From Riptortus pedestris (taxonomy: Eukaryota > Arthropoda > Insecta > Hemiptera > Alydidae), in assembly GCA_019009955.1 (NCBI GenBank), contig CM032232.1, forward strand, positions 53,569,001 through 53,633,000: a stretch of DNA of 64,000 nucleotides. Reading direction: 5' to 3'. Below, piece by piece: positions 22,051-33,514 of this stretch (position 1 is the stretch's first letter; each line of letters opens with the position of its first letter). The notes below the pieces were generated by a model. It saw nothing but the letters and a program-made list of their open reading frames with translations, did no database searches and was not told the DNA's origin. The position numbers and the translations under genes were made by a program.

Positions 22051-22377
22051 ATCTATAACCGAACACATGTTTTTTTTGTAATGTAGGGGGGAGGGAGTAA
22101 ATGAGTAAAGCATTACGTCTATTATTTTTGAACCGATTAGAAACCCTTACTTTAGGAGGTTAAACAAAATTCATTAACGAGATGCATTTCCAAACTGAAT
22201 AATAGGTAAAGAATTAACTGTAAGGCATTAAGATCAGTGTCATTGTAAGATTAAGAAAAGAAGATAGCTCGGTTACCACAATCAACAAATACCTAAGGAA
22301 TAAGCTGATGTTTAGGATTAGTGGTTATCGAGTAAGATACATACATATAAAAACAATTAGTAGATATATTTGGTTCA
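22051..22377. other. Unassigned DNA
   Basis: Nothing recognised apart from a GGGGGGAGGGAG patch near 22086 that may be HLE debris. Confidence 0.3.
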
Positions 22378-22575
22378 ACAGGTTAGCAGTCTGAGTTAAG
22401 GCGTCGCCCTTAATCTCGCATGGTAAACCTAGAGCGACGAGTTCGATTCCCCCCTGAGAAATAAGAATTTATTCAGTGAAGAACTCCTTAGCCACACCCT
22501 AGTTAGAGAAGGGTGTTAATCTGTAGATACCCTTCCCGATTAGCCCCAGTATCACAAAGTGTATATTAATAAATA
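22378..22575 (+). mobile_element. tRNA-derived SINE, plus strand, nearly complete
   Basis: CAGGTTAGCAGTCTGAGTTA, AGGCGTCGCCCTTAATCTCG, CATGGTAAACCTAGAGCGAC, B box GAGTTCGATTCCC, body TTATTCAGTGAAGAACTCCT and GTTAATCTGTAGATACCC, tail GTATATTAATAAATAAAC. Confidence 0.85.
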
Positions 22576-22890
22576 AACTTATATAACATAAAAGTATATT
22601 GTGCTTTCATTTTTTCTATATGTTAGGAATAGGATTCTATACATCTAAATAGAACCGTAATAATGAAATTATTAAATGCTTATACTAAACCCTTTGGCGG
22701 TATATTTACCGCTGTTCGATTCTCGTGTAGGATATAGGATATTTGTGTGAAAGACATGCTTTATAAAGTGTGTTGCCCCATTCTTACCAGAAATAGGGGA
22801 GGATGGCAAACCATGAAAAAATCACTTTCGGTTAGTCATAATGAGGACGTAAATTATAAAAAAATCAAATCAAACCGTTGCGAGTCAATA

Positions 22891-22892
<2 letters not shown>
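22576..22892. other. Unassigned DNA
   Basis: No feature supported. Confidence 0.3.

Positions 22893-22929
<37 letters not shown>
22893..22929. repeat. (TA)n microsatellite
   Basis: About 18 TA units, without recognisable HLE sequence on either side. Confidence 0.95.
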
Positions 22930-22931
<2 letters not shown>

Positions 22932-23860
22932 TGAATAAGTAGGAGATAAGTTTTTTTATCGAGAAAATTATGTGGAATGAGCTTGGTGTTTGGCTTGTGA
23001 GGGCTGTTGCCAGTAAAACACCTGTTGATCAGGCTTCTAGGGGTGTGCCCGTCGGGTAAGGAGGATTCATTCTCACTTTCAAGTATGCCGGCTTTAATTA
23101 ATATGTCGTAAAAATAATGAAACAATTAGTTAGCGCATTGCATCAAACAACTAGGATCAATCATTAGTTGTGGGTGTTTAATAAGTTACAAAAAGGAACA
23201 ATTAAAATAAACCTGCATAGTGTTATTTGTTCATTAGAACTTCAGGAGAAATTTTTTTAGACTATAAAATAGGTAAAACCGAAGTATGACAACAGTTCAA
23301 AAAATAAGACAACAAAAAAAAAAAAGAAAAACAAAACACACTTACAAGACTGTTCATGTAAATATATGAGTGACTTTTCAACCACTATTTGAAAGTCTTT
23401 TAAACAATTGTGAGCTATTTGAAAAAAAAAATAATTAATCCAAATTGATGCCGTTTAATTAGCGATAAGGACAAGAAAAAAGTTCTTAAGTCAGTTGAAC
23501 TATATAATTAGATTCAACTATTATAATTCTTTAAAAAGATACGAAATTAATTCGGTATGTTTTATTTATAGGCAATTGTCATTCGAGATATTTTAGACTT
23601 GGGGTGCCTTTACTGTTACTGTTAAGTAGCAGAAAAAGATAATTAATATTGTGTTTTTCGGAAGCTGCATTCGTATTCCTGGAGTTGTAGGTTTGTTTCC
23701 GGGATGAGTTTATAGGAATTTATTCAGCTCCGAGTGGAAATAAATCTGAAATCCCAGAAGCTTGGTACTTGCAGATAACCCGCCAAGAAGCCGGCAGTTT
23801 CATTGGTAGTACAAATTGGAGGTTAGTTTAAGCTTTTGGAAAATATTTGCTGTTGCTATT
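22930..23860. other. Unassigned AT-rich DNA
   Basis: No gene or repeat recognised; A-runs at 23314-23330. Confidence 0.3.
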
Positions 23861-24000
23861 TATTAGCTTCCGCTTTTATGCTACTATGTGCTAGTTGGGA
23901 CGGGTTGTCTACAGGTTACCCGTGGCTAAAGGTTTCACTTAATGAGTTCGTCGCTAAGTAAATTCCAATTTTGGGAATCGAACCCAGGGTTGTAGGATTA
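23861..24000 (-). mobile_element. tRNA-derived SINE, minus strand, truncated
   Basis: TATGCTACTATGTGCTAGTT, GGGACGGGTTGTCTACAGGT, TCACTTAATGAGTTCGTCGC and B-box complement GGGAATCGAACCCAGG. Most of the tRNA head is missing and the AAGGGTGG hairpin is deleted. Confidence 0.75.
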
Positions 24001-24639
24001 CCAAGTTGATTGACACATCACATAAGTAATATACTATGATTACTTCCATAGTAGGTTAACTGGACCAATGAAGTTACGTATTGGAGAAACTAAAAAAAAA
24101 AAAAAATAATATTCAAATTGGAGGAGAGAGCAATAGACTTTATATTCAACAGGAAGTCGAGAGAGAGACTCCTGTCGCACGCCCTTCAAGACGTAGAAAA
24201 TAAATACTTTTCTTTCAATATATGAGTACCAAACAGTACTGGTTATAAAAAAAAAACGAGAACTCGTTTTACACAAGTAGTACAACTTACAAACATAAAA
24301 CCTGTACAAGAAGATGTTTCACACTCCCCAAAAGTATATATTTCGAGAAAAGCGTATCATTTTCATGAGTAAAACTTTACCGCACTGCCAGAATGTATTA
24401 AATCTATAAAATAAAATATTCCCCGTTTGAAAATAAATAAAAGAACTTGAAGAATATGTTTCAATCCCCCAGGTTCCTGAGCTCCAGGGTAGGCATATAT
24501 TTAAATTTATGGAAAATACTTAAGTACCTAATTAATTTTTTTTTAATTTATTTTTCACAGCTGATTGATAAGAGTTTACATATTGATTGAGATAAGGGTG
24601 TATATAGTGATTGTAGGTGTATGTGTAGGAGAGCGGCAG
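24001..24639. other. Unassigned AT-rich DNA
   Basis: No feature supported. Confidence 0.3.
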
Positions 24640-24895
24640 TTACCTGATAAGCCATTGTGATGGCATGGTGGGGCGGTGGTTCCTTGCAGAGCGGGAGACA
24701 CACATAAGACTGAAGGAGAGGAGATGGTGTAGGAGCCTCCCCCTAGAGTCGCATGGAGGGGGGTGTTCCAGCCTCTGCCCACACACACTCCCTTCTTCTT
24801 GGATCTCGGGAGCAGTCAGCTCGCCCGACGGTCAGCCAATTATCCCGCACCTCCCAGCATCCCTCCAGCCGAATACGACTGTCTCTAATAGCTTT
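24640..24895. other. GC-rich island, unknown
   Basis: Markedly more GC-rich than its surroundings (GGCATGGTGGGGCGGTGGTT, CCGCACCTCCCAGCATCCCT). Frames at 24665-24943 (plus) and 24576-24788 (minus) overlap and neither shows a known domain. A promoter or non-coding exon is possible but unproven. Confidence 0.3.
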
Positions 24896-24914
24896 AGGGT
24901 TTTTTTTATCATCG

Positions 24915-25086
24915 TATTTCCCTTAAGGGAAATCAGCTATTGAGGCTGTACTCAGGAGATGAATTTCAAAAAAAAAAAAATCTTCAAATGTCCATCGATT
25001 CTACGCAGGAGATGACGAAAATGCGGTCCGCTCAGAACTATGTGTACGTACACATTTGTCTCATAGCGCTCTAGTGGTTCTAGTAG
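24915..25086 (+). mobile_element. HLE 5' portion, plus strand
   Basis: TTTCCCTTAAGGGAAATCAG palindrome, GTCCATCGATTCTACGCAGG, AGATGACGAAAATGCGGTCC, with GTGTACGTACACA where the (TA)n normally sits. Broken at CTCTAGTGGTTCTAG. Confidence 0.8.
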
Positions 25087-25194
25087 TCCCCAGGGAAATC
25101 ATCTGATTGTGGTTTTACTCATGACACGATTTTTGAAAAATTTCCTCAAATGTCCGTCGATCCTACCTAGATGACGAAAATGAGTTCCGTTCAA

Positions 25195-25237
<43 letters not shown>

Positions 25238-25242
<5 letters not shown>

Positions 25243-26202
25243 GTAACCTCTGTCTGTACATTGATTTTTTTCGCGAAATTTCAAGATAACTTTTCGTTTC
25301 ACATGTCATAGACACCATAACTGCATTTTGTTTCTTTGGTGTCTGTTTTTTTGTTTGTTTGTTTATTTGTTTGTTTGTTTGTTACCTTTTCACGCATAAA
25401 CGGCTGAACCGAATTTTATGAAACTTGGTATGTATATTACTACTAACCCAACTTAGACTTTAGGCTATATTAATATCCTCTGAGACGAACAGGAGTGGGG
25501 GTTATAAGGGAAGTCAGAAATTAAAAATAGCGATATTTCGTTTCCTATTGGTTTTTCGGCAAATGTGAACATAACAAAAGTTATTTATTTTGTTATTTAG
25601 AGCAACTTTTGTTATATACATTTTTTTCGTATACCGAATTATAAACGAGATGTACGCTAAAACCTATAGCGGAAATGAACAATTTTATTTGGGACAAAAG
25701 ACCCAACCGAAATAAATAAAACTCGGTATATGTATTAGCACTAACGCTTTAATTATAGCAAGCCATATGAACATTTCTAGGGACGGGCGGGAGAGGGGGT
25801 TATTAGAGAAGCCAGAAATTAAACATAGCGATATTTCGTTTCCTATTGGTGTTTCGGCAATTATGCACAGAACAAAAGTTGTTTATATTGTTATTTGGAG
25901 TAACTTTTGTTATATAAACTTTCGTCGTATACCTAAGTATAAATGAGTTATACGTTAAAAACTCCTAATTCAAATCTATGCATAATGCACAGGAAACGGG
26001 AAATATGACAATATGGAGAACAGTGAAGTCTTACATAAAAAAATAATTGTATTATTAACAAATCCACAGAAACGACGGGTATTTGCTCTAAACACTGGGA
26101 CGGGCAAATGTCAAAACATTGTGCAAAGTAAAGCCTTGCCAAAAAAATACTACACCCTTCAGCCTCAAATGAATTCCCGAGCGAAGCCGGGTATCTGAGC
26201 TA

Positions 26203-26203
<1 letters not shown>
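25238..26203 (+). mobile_element. Helitron-type non-autonomous element, copy 2
   Basis: Starts in (TA)n followed by ATTGTAACCTCTGTCTGTAC. Ends with CCCGAGCGAAGCCGGG, then TATCTGAG and CTAG at 26200-26203 before T. Two ~300-bp internal units begin near 25490 and 25789 (AGGAGTGGGGGTTATAAGGG type). Contains AACGGCTGAACCGAATTTTA, common in insect Helitrons. No coding for Rep or helicase. Confidence 0.8.
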
Positions 26204-26204
<1 letters not shown>

Positions 26205-26261
<57 letters not shown>

Positions 26262-27529
26262 TATATAATTGTAACCTCTGTCTGTAAATTGATTTTTTTC
26301 GCGAAATTTCTCGATAACTTTTCGTGTCGCATGTCATAGACACCATAACTGCATTTTGTTTCTTTGGTGTCTGTTTGTTTGTTTGTTTGTTTGTTACCTT
26401 TTCACGCATAAACGGCTGAACCGAATTTTATGAAACTTGGTATGTATATTACTACTAGCCCAACTTAGACTTTAGGCTATACTAATATTCTCTGAGAAGA
26501 ACAGGAGTGGGGGTTAAAAGGGAGGCCTGAAATTAAAAATAGCGATATTTCTTTTCCTATTGGTTTTTCGGCAAATATGCACATCACAAAAGTTGTTTAT
26601 TTTGTTATTTAGAGTAACTTTTGTTATATACACTTTTTCGTATACCGAATTATAAACGAGATATACGCTAAAACGTATAGCGGAAGTGAACAATTTTATT
26701 TGGGACAAAAGACCCAACCGAAATAAATAAAAATCGGTATGTATATTAGCACTAACGCTTTCATTATAACAAGCCATACTAACATTTCTAGGGACGAGAA
26801 GGAGTGTGGGTTGTAAGGGAGGCCTGAAATTAAAAATAGCGATATTTCGTTTCTTATTGTTTTTTCAGCAAATATGCACATAACAAAAGTTGTTTATTTT
26901 GTTTTTTAGAGTAACTATTGTTATATGCACTTTTGCCGTATACGGAAGCATGAATGAGTTATATGCTATAAACTATAGCGGGAGTCCACAATTTTATTTG
27001 GCACTAAAGACTCAACCGAATTAAACCAAACTCGGTATGTGAATTAGTACTAACGCCTTCCTTATAATAAGCCATACTAATATTTCTAGGGACGGGCAGG
27101 AGTGGGGGTTATAAGAGAGGCCTGAAATTAATAATAATGATTTCCTATTGGGGTTTTGGCAAATATGCAAGTAAAAAAAGTTGTTTATTTTGTTATTTAG
27201 AGAAATTTGCTCAACACTTCTTTTCAATATGAACTACCAGGTACCTCACCGGAAAAAATTAATTCAAATGTATGTCAATATTTTCTCTTTAATAATTCAA
27301 ATCTATGCATAATGCACAGGAGACGTGAAATATGACAATATGCAGGACTGTGAAGTCTTACATAAAAAAATAATTTTATTATTAACAAATGCTAACAACG
27401 GGAATTAACCCTAAACACTGGAACGGGTAAATGTCAATATATTGTGCAAAGTAAAGCCTTGCCATAAATATACCATCACCATCCAGCCTCAAATGAATTC
27501 CCGGGCGAAGCCGGGTATCTAAGCCGTAG
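26205..27529 (+). mobile_element. Helitron-type non-autonomous element, copy 3
   Basis: Begins immediately after copy 2 with (TA)n (26205-26268) and ATTGTAACCTCTGTCTGTAA. Has three ~300-bp units opening near 26504, 26803 and 27098. The 3' hairpin CCCGG-GCGAAG-CCGGG lies at 27500-27515; the expected terminal CTAG has decayed to GTAG at 27526-27529. Arranged head-to-tail with copy 2. Confidence 0.8.
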
Positions 27530-27553
27530 GTATCTATATATATATACAGTAGG

Positions 27554-27769
27554 CACAGTGAAAAGGATACAGCTACTATATTTCTATAAATATGCCAAAA
27601 ATAACTTATTGCACTTATTTTTATATAACGTATAAAGTGTATATGTAATGAGAATACATTCTTGATTACAGATTAACTTGCCTAGCTCTCTAACATTAGC
27701 AAGGATTAAATAAGCTACATAAAAGGATTACAAACCTTTTACCTATCTCACAGTGAAAATGATATACCA
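27554..27769 (+). repeat. Left IR/DR region of the Tc1 element
   Basis: The outer copy CACAGTGAAAAGGATAC (27554-27570) has one or two differences from the inner copy at 27749-27769 (CACAGTGAAAATGATATACC). These are presumed transposase-binding sites by analogy with other IR/DR Tc1 elements. Confidence 0.8.
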
Positions 27770-27883
27770 CTCATGTTGCCTGTAATCCGTTTTAGTTCTA
27801 TGCAGACTTTCAGTGTCTCCTCTGCTATCCGTCTCTATGACAATTTTATTATATTATTTCGTGATTGTTTTTGTTTTATTATA

Positions 27884-28889
27884 ATGGGTCGGCACGCAAC
27901 GGTAAGAGAAAGAGAACTAATTATACAACAGTTCAACAGAGGAAAATCGTATCGAGAAATTGGCGAACTTTTTCAGAAAGGTCATGCAACATTACAACAC
28001 ATTGTAGAAAGATATAAAAGGGAAAATAGGCTTATTAATAAGAAGAGGAAAAGCCCCAAAAAGATACTTTCCAATGCTGACGAAAGGTGGATTCTGAGGT
28101 ACGTAAAAAAAAAAACCCAAGAATGAGTGCACCAAAAATTGCAAGTGAAGTGGAAAATTATTTAAAGAAGATTGTTAGTGCGGAACTGTGCGTCGTGTCC
28201 TAAGGAAACACAATTTTCATGGTAGAGTTGCCGTTCATTAGTAAAAAATATCAAAAAGACCGGCTAAAATTTGCAAATGAGCACATTTCCAAAGATTTTG
28301 ACTTTTGGAAAAAGTTTATTTTTGTTGATGAAAGCAAATTTAACATTTTGGGGTCGGATGAACGTGGATACGTTTGGAGAGAATCTGGAGAAGCATTTTC
28401 CAAGCAAAATCTCTTACCGACTGTGAAACATGGAGGTGGGAGTGTGATGGTGTGGGGATGCATGGCAGCCTCTTGTGTGGGAAGTCTGCATTTTATAGAA
28501 GGTATAATGGGTAAACATTATATGAGGACATATTAAGGCAAAATCTGAAGGTAAGTGAAACACTTGGATTAAAAGATATTTTTAGTTTTTACCAAGATAA
28601 TGACCAAAACCATTCTTCGCTTATAGTGAAAGAATGGCTTACATTTAACTGTCCCAAACTTATAAAGACACCTGTTCGGTCACCAGATTTAAATGTTATT
28701 GAACATTTGTGGGCAAAGTTGGAGACAGAAATTCGAAAACATAATATTACAAACAAAGAAAATCTAAAAAAGGCACTCTTGGAAGAATGGGAGAAAATGG
28801 CCTCAGATTTTACCCAAAAACTCGTGGAATCTATCCCAAACCGCTTAAGAGAAGTAATCAACAACAAAGGACTTCCAACGAGATATTAA
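27884..28889 (+). pseudogene. Tc1 DD34E transposase, frameshifted
   Basis: The start is taken at the ATG of MGRHATVRERELIIQQF at 27884, after the left IR/DR. The N-terminal part has a helix-turn-helix of the paired/Tc1 type (REIGELFQKGHATLQHIV). The catalytic domain has the first Asp in FVDESKF (codon 28327-28329), the second in YQDNDQNH (28596-28598) and the Glu in NVIEHLW (28701-28703), with 34 residues between the last two, so DD34E. GGGSVMVWGCMA is also typical. The reading frame is broken at least four times: at the A-run near 28107, near 28165, near 28220 and near 28530. The catalytic triad is present, but this copy cannot make a full protein. Usual family length is about 340 residues; the joined segments cover about that span. 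Ends at TAA 28887-28889, just before the right inner repeat. Confidence 0.92.
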
Positions 28890-28927
28890 AGTTATATAAA
28901 ATTACTTTTAATTTGAATTTTATTAAA

Positions 28928-29140
28928 GTGTATCATTTTCACTGTGAGGTCTGGAATTTCATTTTTGTTATTTTTATGCTCAGGCATTACTAATTATTAG
29001 GATAATAATAATAAGAGGTATTCATTTTTTTCTAGATAAAATGTGTAATATTTTAGGGAAAACCTTTTTTAAAAAAAAATATTATTGTACATAATAAATG
29101 AACATTTTGTGAAATTTGTATGGTGTATCATTTTCACTGT
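28928..29140 (-). repeat. Right IR/DR region of the Tc1 element
   Basis: GTGTATCATTTTCACTGTG (28928-28946) and GTGTATCATTTTCACTGT (29123-29140) are inverted relative to the left pair. Spacing matches the left side. Confidence 0.85.
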
Positions 29141-29530
29141 ATATTTGTCTGTTACCACTCCAGTGGTCTTTATTGTTGTTTAATCGTTACCAAATTCGAT
29201 ATATAAGTGTTTCGTCTAAAAAGAAAGACCAAGTTCGTTAATGGCTGAAATCTGAGAGGTGGGAGGGGGGTTTAGAGGGGAGGATTTTCGAAAGTTCGAA
29301 ATATCTTTATTATTATATTTCCGGTCAAAAAAGTATATATAACCAATGTCATTGCAAATCAAAAGGAAACAATCTTATTGAAAATTGTATTAATTTATTC
29401 GTACTGTTTGGTTTTCTGTGTTCATAAAAATAATACTTCCTCTCATCAAATGTTTACAAAAAAAAATATTTGTAGTAAACAAGTATATGGTAAACAGCAA
29501 TTGGGGAATCTACGTAGTTTACTCACCCCC

Positions 29531-30488
29531 TGCGTGACGGACTTCACATTCAATTAATAGCATCAACATTGGTTAATCTTTCATAGGCCTGTTACTGTCA
29601 GTTCTCATTATCGAGATTAGTAATTGAAAAAACCTAAATAAATAAATATAAATAAAAATGAAATAAATGATTAATGAAAATATAAGAGAATAATCCACCA
29701 AAAACAAATTTGGGAATAAGAAAACTTATAGAAACAAACGAAATATAAAAATAGAAAAATTATAAAATGATAAAATTTTGGTTGGCATTATACATGTAAA
29801 ACTGTAAAACTTCATGACCCTTGCACTCCTCTCCCCTCCCCCCCCCCGTGTGAGACCCGAGGGATTCGTGATTAGAGTTTTTATGTAGTGAGTGATCAAC
29901 TCGACGTACAACCTTCGTTATCCAAAGGTGGAGCTGAAATAAGTTGTCTCCAGTAGACTGACTGGTCCCACTTTACTTGGAGGGTCTGTGGCCAGTTCAC
30001 ACTGTCCTGCCTCTGGACGGAATCTAAGAGAGTCATTGCCGCTAGTCGTCCCTAGGGGCTGTCAGACTTATATACTCTTTATAATCCCGCTCATCCATTA
30101 CCACTGCGACATTGGTGCACTCTCTTAGTGAACACATGAACTGATTTCCTTTGATGAGGGAAGGAGGCACCTCGTTTAGAAAAATGGTTTTACCACAAAG
30201 CTAATATGGCTGAAGAAAGGGACAGAAGGATATGCAGGTATGGATAGAGGACATGGTCGGACAACAACAAACCAAGATGACAATCAGAAGGTATTCTTGA
30301 AAACAGGAACTGGAGATACCTGTCGGGCTCCGTAACCTTTATTAAGTAAGATAAAGGGCTTAAGTATAAACTGATACTTAAGATAAACTGAAGATAGAAA
30401 TATAAACATTAACCAACACATATAGAGGGAAAATACAACAGGTCTACGACATACTTACGAAGATTTAAAGTGGATAACTTTTATTATA
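29531..30488. other. Unassigned DNA
   Basis: Contains a C-run near 29829-29847. A GC-richer patch at 29925-30180 has no recognised coding. No repeat family recognised. Confidence 0.3.
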
Positions 30489-30665
30489 TTCTAATAGGTA
30501 ATGTACGGTTAGGAGAAAACCTCAGATATTTAAGGAATATTTTCCATACTAAATAAATAAAGTATCAAGGCTTACATGATGATAAGTATATTATTCTAAA
30601 CAGAGGCCATGCAAACCACCTTTGATCTGGGGCATATACCAAATAAATAAAATAAACTGAACAGC
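30489..30665. repeat. Unclassified dispersed repeat, copy 2
   Basis: ATATTCTAATAGGTAATGTA, GAGAAAACCTCAGATATTTA, AATAAATAAAGTATCAAGG and GGGGCATATACCAAATAAAT match 19205-19395 in order. Confidence 0.6.
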
Positions 30666-30879
30666 AAATAAAACCAGCATTTGGGGGCAAATATTGCTCA
30701 CAGCCTACCGAAAACCAGTTCAAATATGACTAGATCCATAAATTACGTTCGATAAGATTTTTTGATTGGATGCACTACTTATTTTCAATTGAAATTATTT
30801 TAAATGGAGTGCATCAAACCATTTTGTTTACAAGAAATTAAAAAACCCAGAAAAAAATATTTACTTTCATCGTTTTTGT

Positions 30880-30881
<2 letters not shown>

Positions 30882-30948
<67 letters not shown>

Positions 30949-30954
30949 CACACA
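30882..30954. repeat. (CA)n microsatellite
   Basis: About 36 CA units with one interruption (CGCA near 30942). Confidence 0.97.
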
Positions 30955-31592
30955 GATGTAATACAAATAACGAAAACTATTAAGAAGAAAGAAGATGATG
31001 TAAATTTCTTTCTGTAAATTTGTTAAGAATTCCTAAACAAAAGATATTTAACCATATAAAAATTTAATTATTGATTAACTGGTTAAAAATTGTTGTCTGT
31101 GTCGCGAGATAATCCCACTCTATTCTAATATAAAAGTTAGATTTATTTGTCAAATCCTAGAACTGGAAATGATAATGCATTTTCATGGATTTCCCCATTC
31201 GCGAGATTAGAAGTCCATGAAACTCTGATAACTTAGAAATGAGGATGTGATACAATGGCCATCCTTTTGGACAGCTATCCCGAATCATTTGTCATGGTTG
31301 AGTGGTTTAACTTTATCCTTGTTTCATTTATTAGAGGTGATGACCAAATCCCAAAAGGAAAGAGATCAATACGTATTCAAGAAGGTAAAAACAACATATG
31401 ATATGAGGTATTATAAAAGAAAATATGGGAATTTTTTTCAAATGTGAAGTCGCATGAAGAATACATCTGTGAGAATGGTCAAATGTCGAGTACTTAGTAT
31501 TTATTCATGGAGACGAGTCGGGTACTGGTCTTTCTATTTGATTAAACATTCAAGAACTAAATTAGCGAGGAACTTGTAACAGCTGATAAAAC
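30955..31592. other. Unassigned AT-rich DNA
   Basis: No gene or repeat recognised. Confidence 0.3.
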
Positions 31593-31593
31593 T

Positions 31594-31606
31594 TACACAC
31601 ACACAT

Positions 31607-31674
<68 letters not shown>
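31594..31674. repeat. Compound (AC)n(AT)n microsatellite
   Basis: An AC tract at 31594-31626 passes into an AT tract to 31674. No HLE sequence adjoins it. Confidence 0.95.
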
Positions 31675-33514
31675 TTTCGGATGCTGCTCTTTTCATATTG
31701 TTATTACCCAGCGAAATATACTTTCACCCAAATTGAGCATAACAACCCGCAATTAATTGCTATTAATAATTATAGATTTATTGCGTTATGATTTATTCGA
31801 AATTCATATTTCTCAAAATAATATTAAAAAAATGTGGTGTGGTCACACTTATTTTAAAGTGAGACTCGATATCTCCATTCCAATTTGGCGAATCAAAAAA
31901 TTCGATAGAACATAATTTATTGATCTTGATATAATGTTTTGATTCTCAAATAGTTACTGGGAAATTTTCAATATCTTATCAGGTTCCTGTAGGTAGATAG
32001 GTTAGCTGTTTGGCCAATTAACATCGTGGTTATTATGCCCTTTAGGAAGTGTAAAATTTAGTGTTGTAGTTACTTTGCATCTATTGTGTTTTAGTAGATA
32101 TTACAAAGTAATTGAATTATACAACCCTATTTAATACATTTATATACAGTTTTTAATTGATAACTTATGTACCCTATTCTTGTAGGTCAGCGAGGGCTAT
32201 AGCGTTTACGACTAGTAGCATATGCATTTATATTTTCTCTATTTCTATATCACATAATACCTAAATTGTATTATATGGAGGTTGCTTCTTTACTAACAAA
32301 ATAATTCTATGAACTGCTTGTGAAGTGTCTTGTAAGGCCAATTTTATGTTTCTAAAAATGTCAGATTCTTTAAAAATTGTTTGCTCAGATTGACATTCCT
32401 CAATAAGATGGAGTATTTTTAAGATGGAATATTTATCATTGTTGATGGGGATCTTTAGTCATTGAGTGTATGTGCATAAGATTTGTGTGGCATTTTCGCA
32501 ACCTGGTAGTCACCATCTCTTCTTTTCGAATGCCTCCGAAGGCAGTATGCATGTTCTTGCAGAATCTTTTATATTTAACAATTCTTTTGTGAGGGATACT
32601 TTCTTGCACATTGAATTCCTGCTTTTATGTACTTTCAGCCCACCGTGAACCCATCACCTAAGTTGATTTTGATTTCAATGAGAGGAGCACAACTAGATGT
32701 AACAAGAAATAGGAATATGAAATTTCAAATTTTTAAGGTTAGCCGCTTTTGAGTTCGGGATAAGATACTTCAGGCCACAAATAGTCAAAACGGGTTCATG
32801 AACTGTCAAACTGGATTATATTAAAACCATATTAAAAAACCGAAAATTCTAGCGATCTACAATCGCTACTTTGTACAAGAAAGTAAAAATGAATTGTTTT
32901 AAAACTACCTGAACACAAACTGTGCTCCAAAGTATAGAAATCTCACTTTTTATTTGAATCATCAGGTGTCTTTCTATAGCACTATTTGTTCCATTCTGGG
33001 AATCCTAAACAATTTCTTTCGGAAGTCGACAATTGATTCTTTTTGTCAGGCAAAGAGGAATTGTCTGTGAAATGTATATGGTGACATGGATGAACACAAA
33101 TGTATATTTACAGGAGTCACAGAATTCCTCACTTCCTGCGTGTTATGTCTACACCTACTGACAGTGAACAGGTCACAGAAACTAGTCTGGCAAAACTAGG
33201 GTATAAGAAAGAGTACCACAAAAAAGGTATTAAAAAAATATTTATGAACGACTAAGACTAAATACCCTTATGTCATCACACTAGATCTAGTCTAGTAAAT
33301 TCCCGAACTCAGCTAATGTTCTTCTAAAATACCTCTTTTATGATTCTATAATTGACTTTTACACCTCATTTTGAAAATTCGCATAAAGTTTTCCTAAATT
33401 AAGGGTGTCAAATATTTAGTAGTCAATAAGATGTTATGTTTCAAAACTTTGCTTCAAGATGCATGTTTTAAGAAAAACAAAAAAAGTTAATTATATCTCC
33501 ATTTTAATGAGTCA
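31675..33514. other. Unassigned AT-rich DNA
   Basis: The longest stretch without a recognised element (1.8 kb). Only short frames without domains. Weak RT or transposase signals were looked for and not seen. Confidence 0.35.

Larger units (their letters stand above)
27547..29139 (+). mobile_element. Tc1 family DNA transposon with IR/DR ends
   Basis: A TA dinucleotide flanks both sides (27545-27546 and 29140-29141). Each end carries two copies of the direct-repeat motif CACAGTGAAAATGATACAC: outer left 27554-27570, inner left 27749-27769, inner right 28928-28946 and outer right 29123-29140, with about 195 bp between outer and inner copies on each side. This is the IR/DR layout known from several Tc1 elements. 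The left outermost 8 bases (CAGTAGGC) are not mirrored at the right. The element carries one broken transposase gene. Confidence 0.9.
25087..29530 (+). mobile_element. HLE-1-like copy split inside its (TA)n tract by two Helitrons and a Tc1
   Basis: The 5' block lies at 25087-25198 (GGGAAATCATCTGATTG, CCTCAAATGTCCGTCGATCC, GACGAAAATGAGTTCCG) and enters (TA)n. The body resumes at 29141 with TATATTTGTCTGTTACCACT, AAGACCAAGTTCGTTAATGG and a GGGAGGGGGG patch. It ends near 29530 with GAATCTACGTAGTTTACTCA, CCCCCTGCGTGACGGACTT. The two halves match the two sides of the microsatellite in intact copies. The alternative is two unrelated half copies. Confidence 0.65.
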
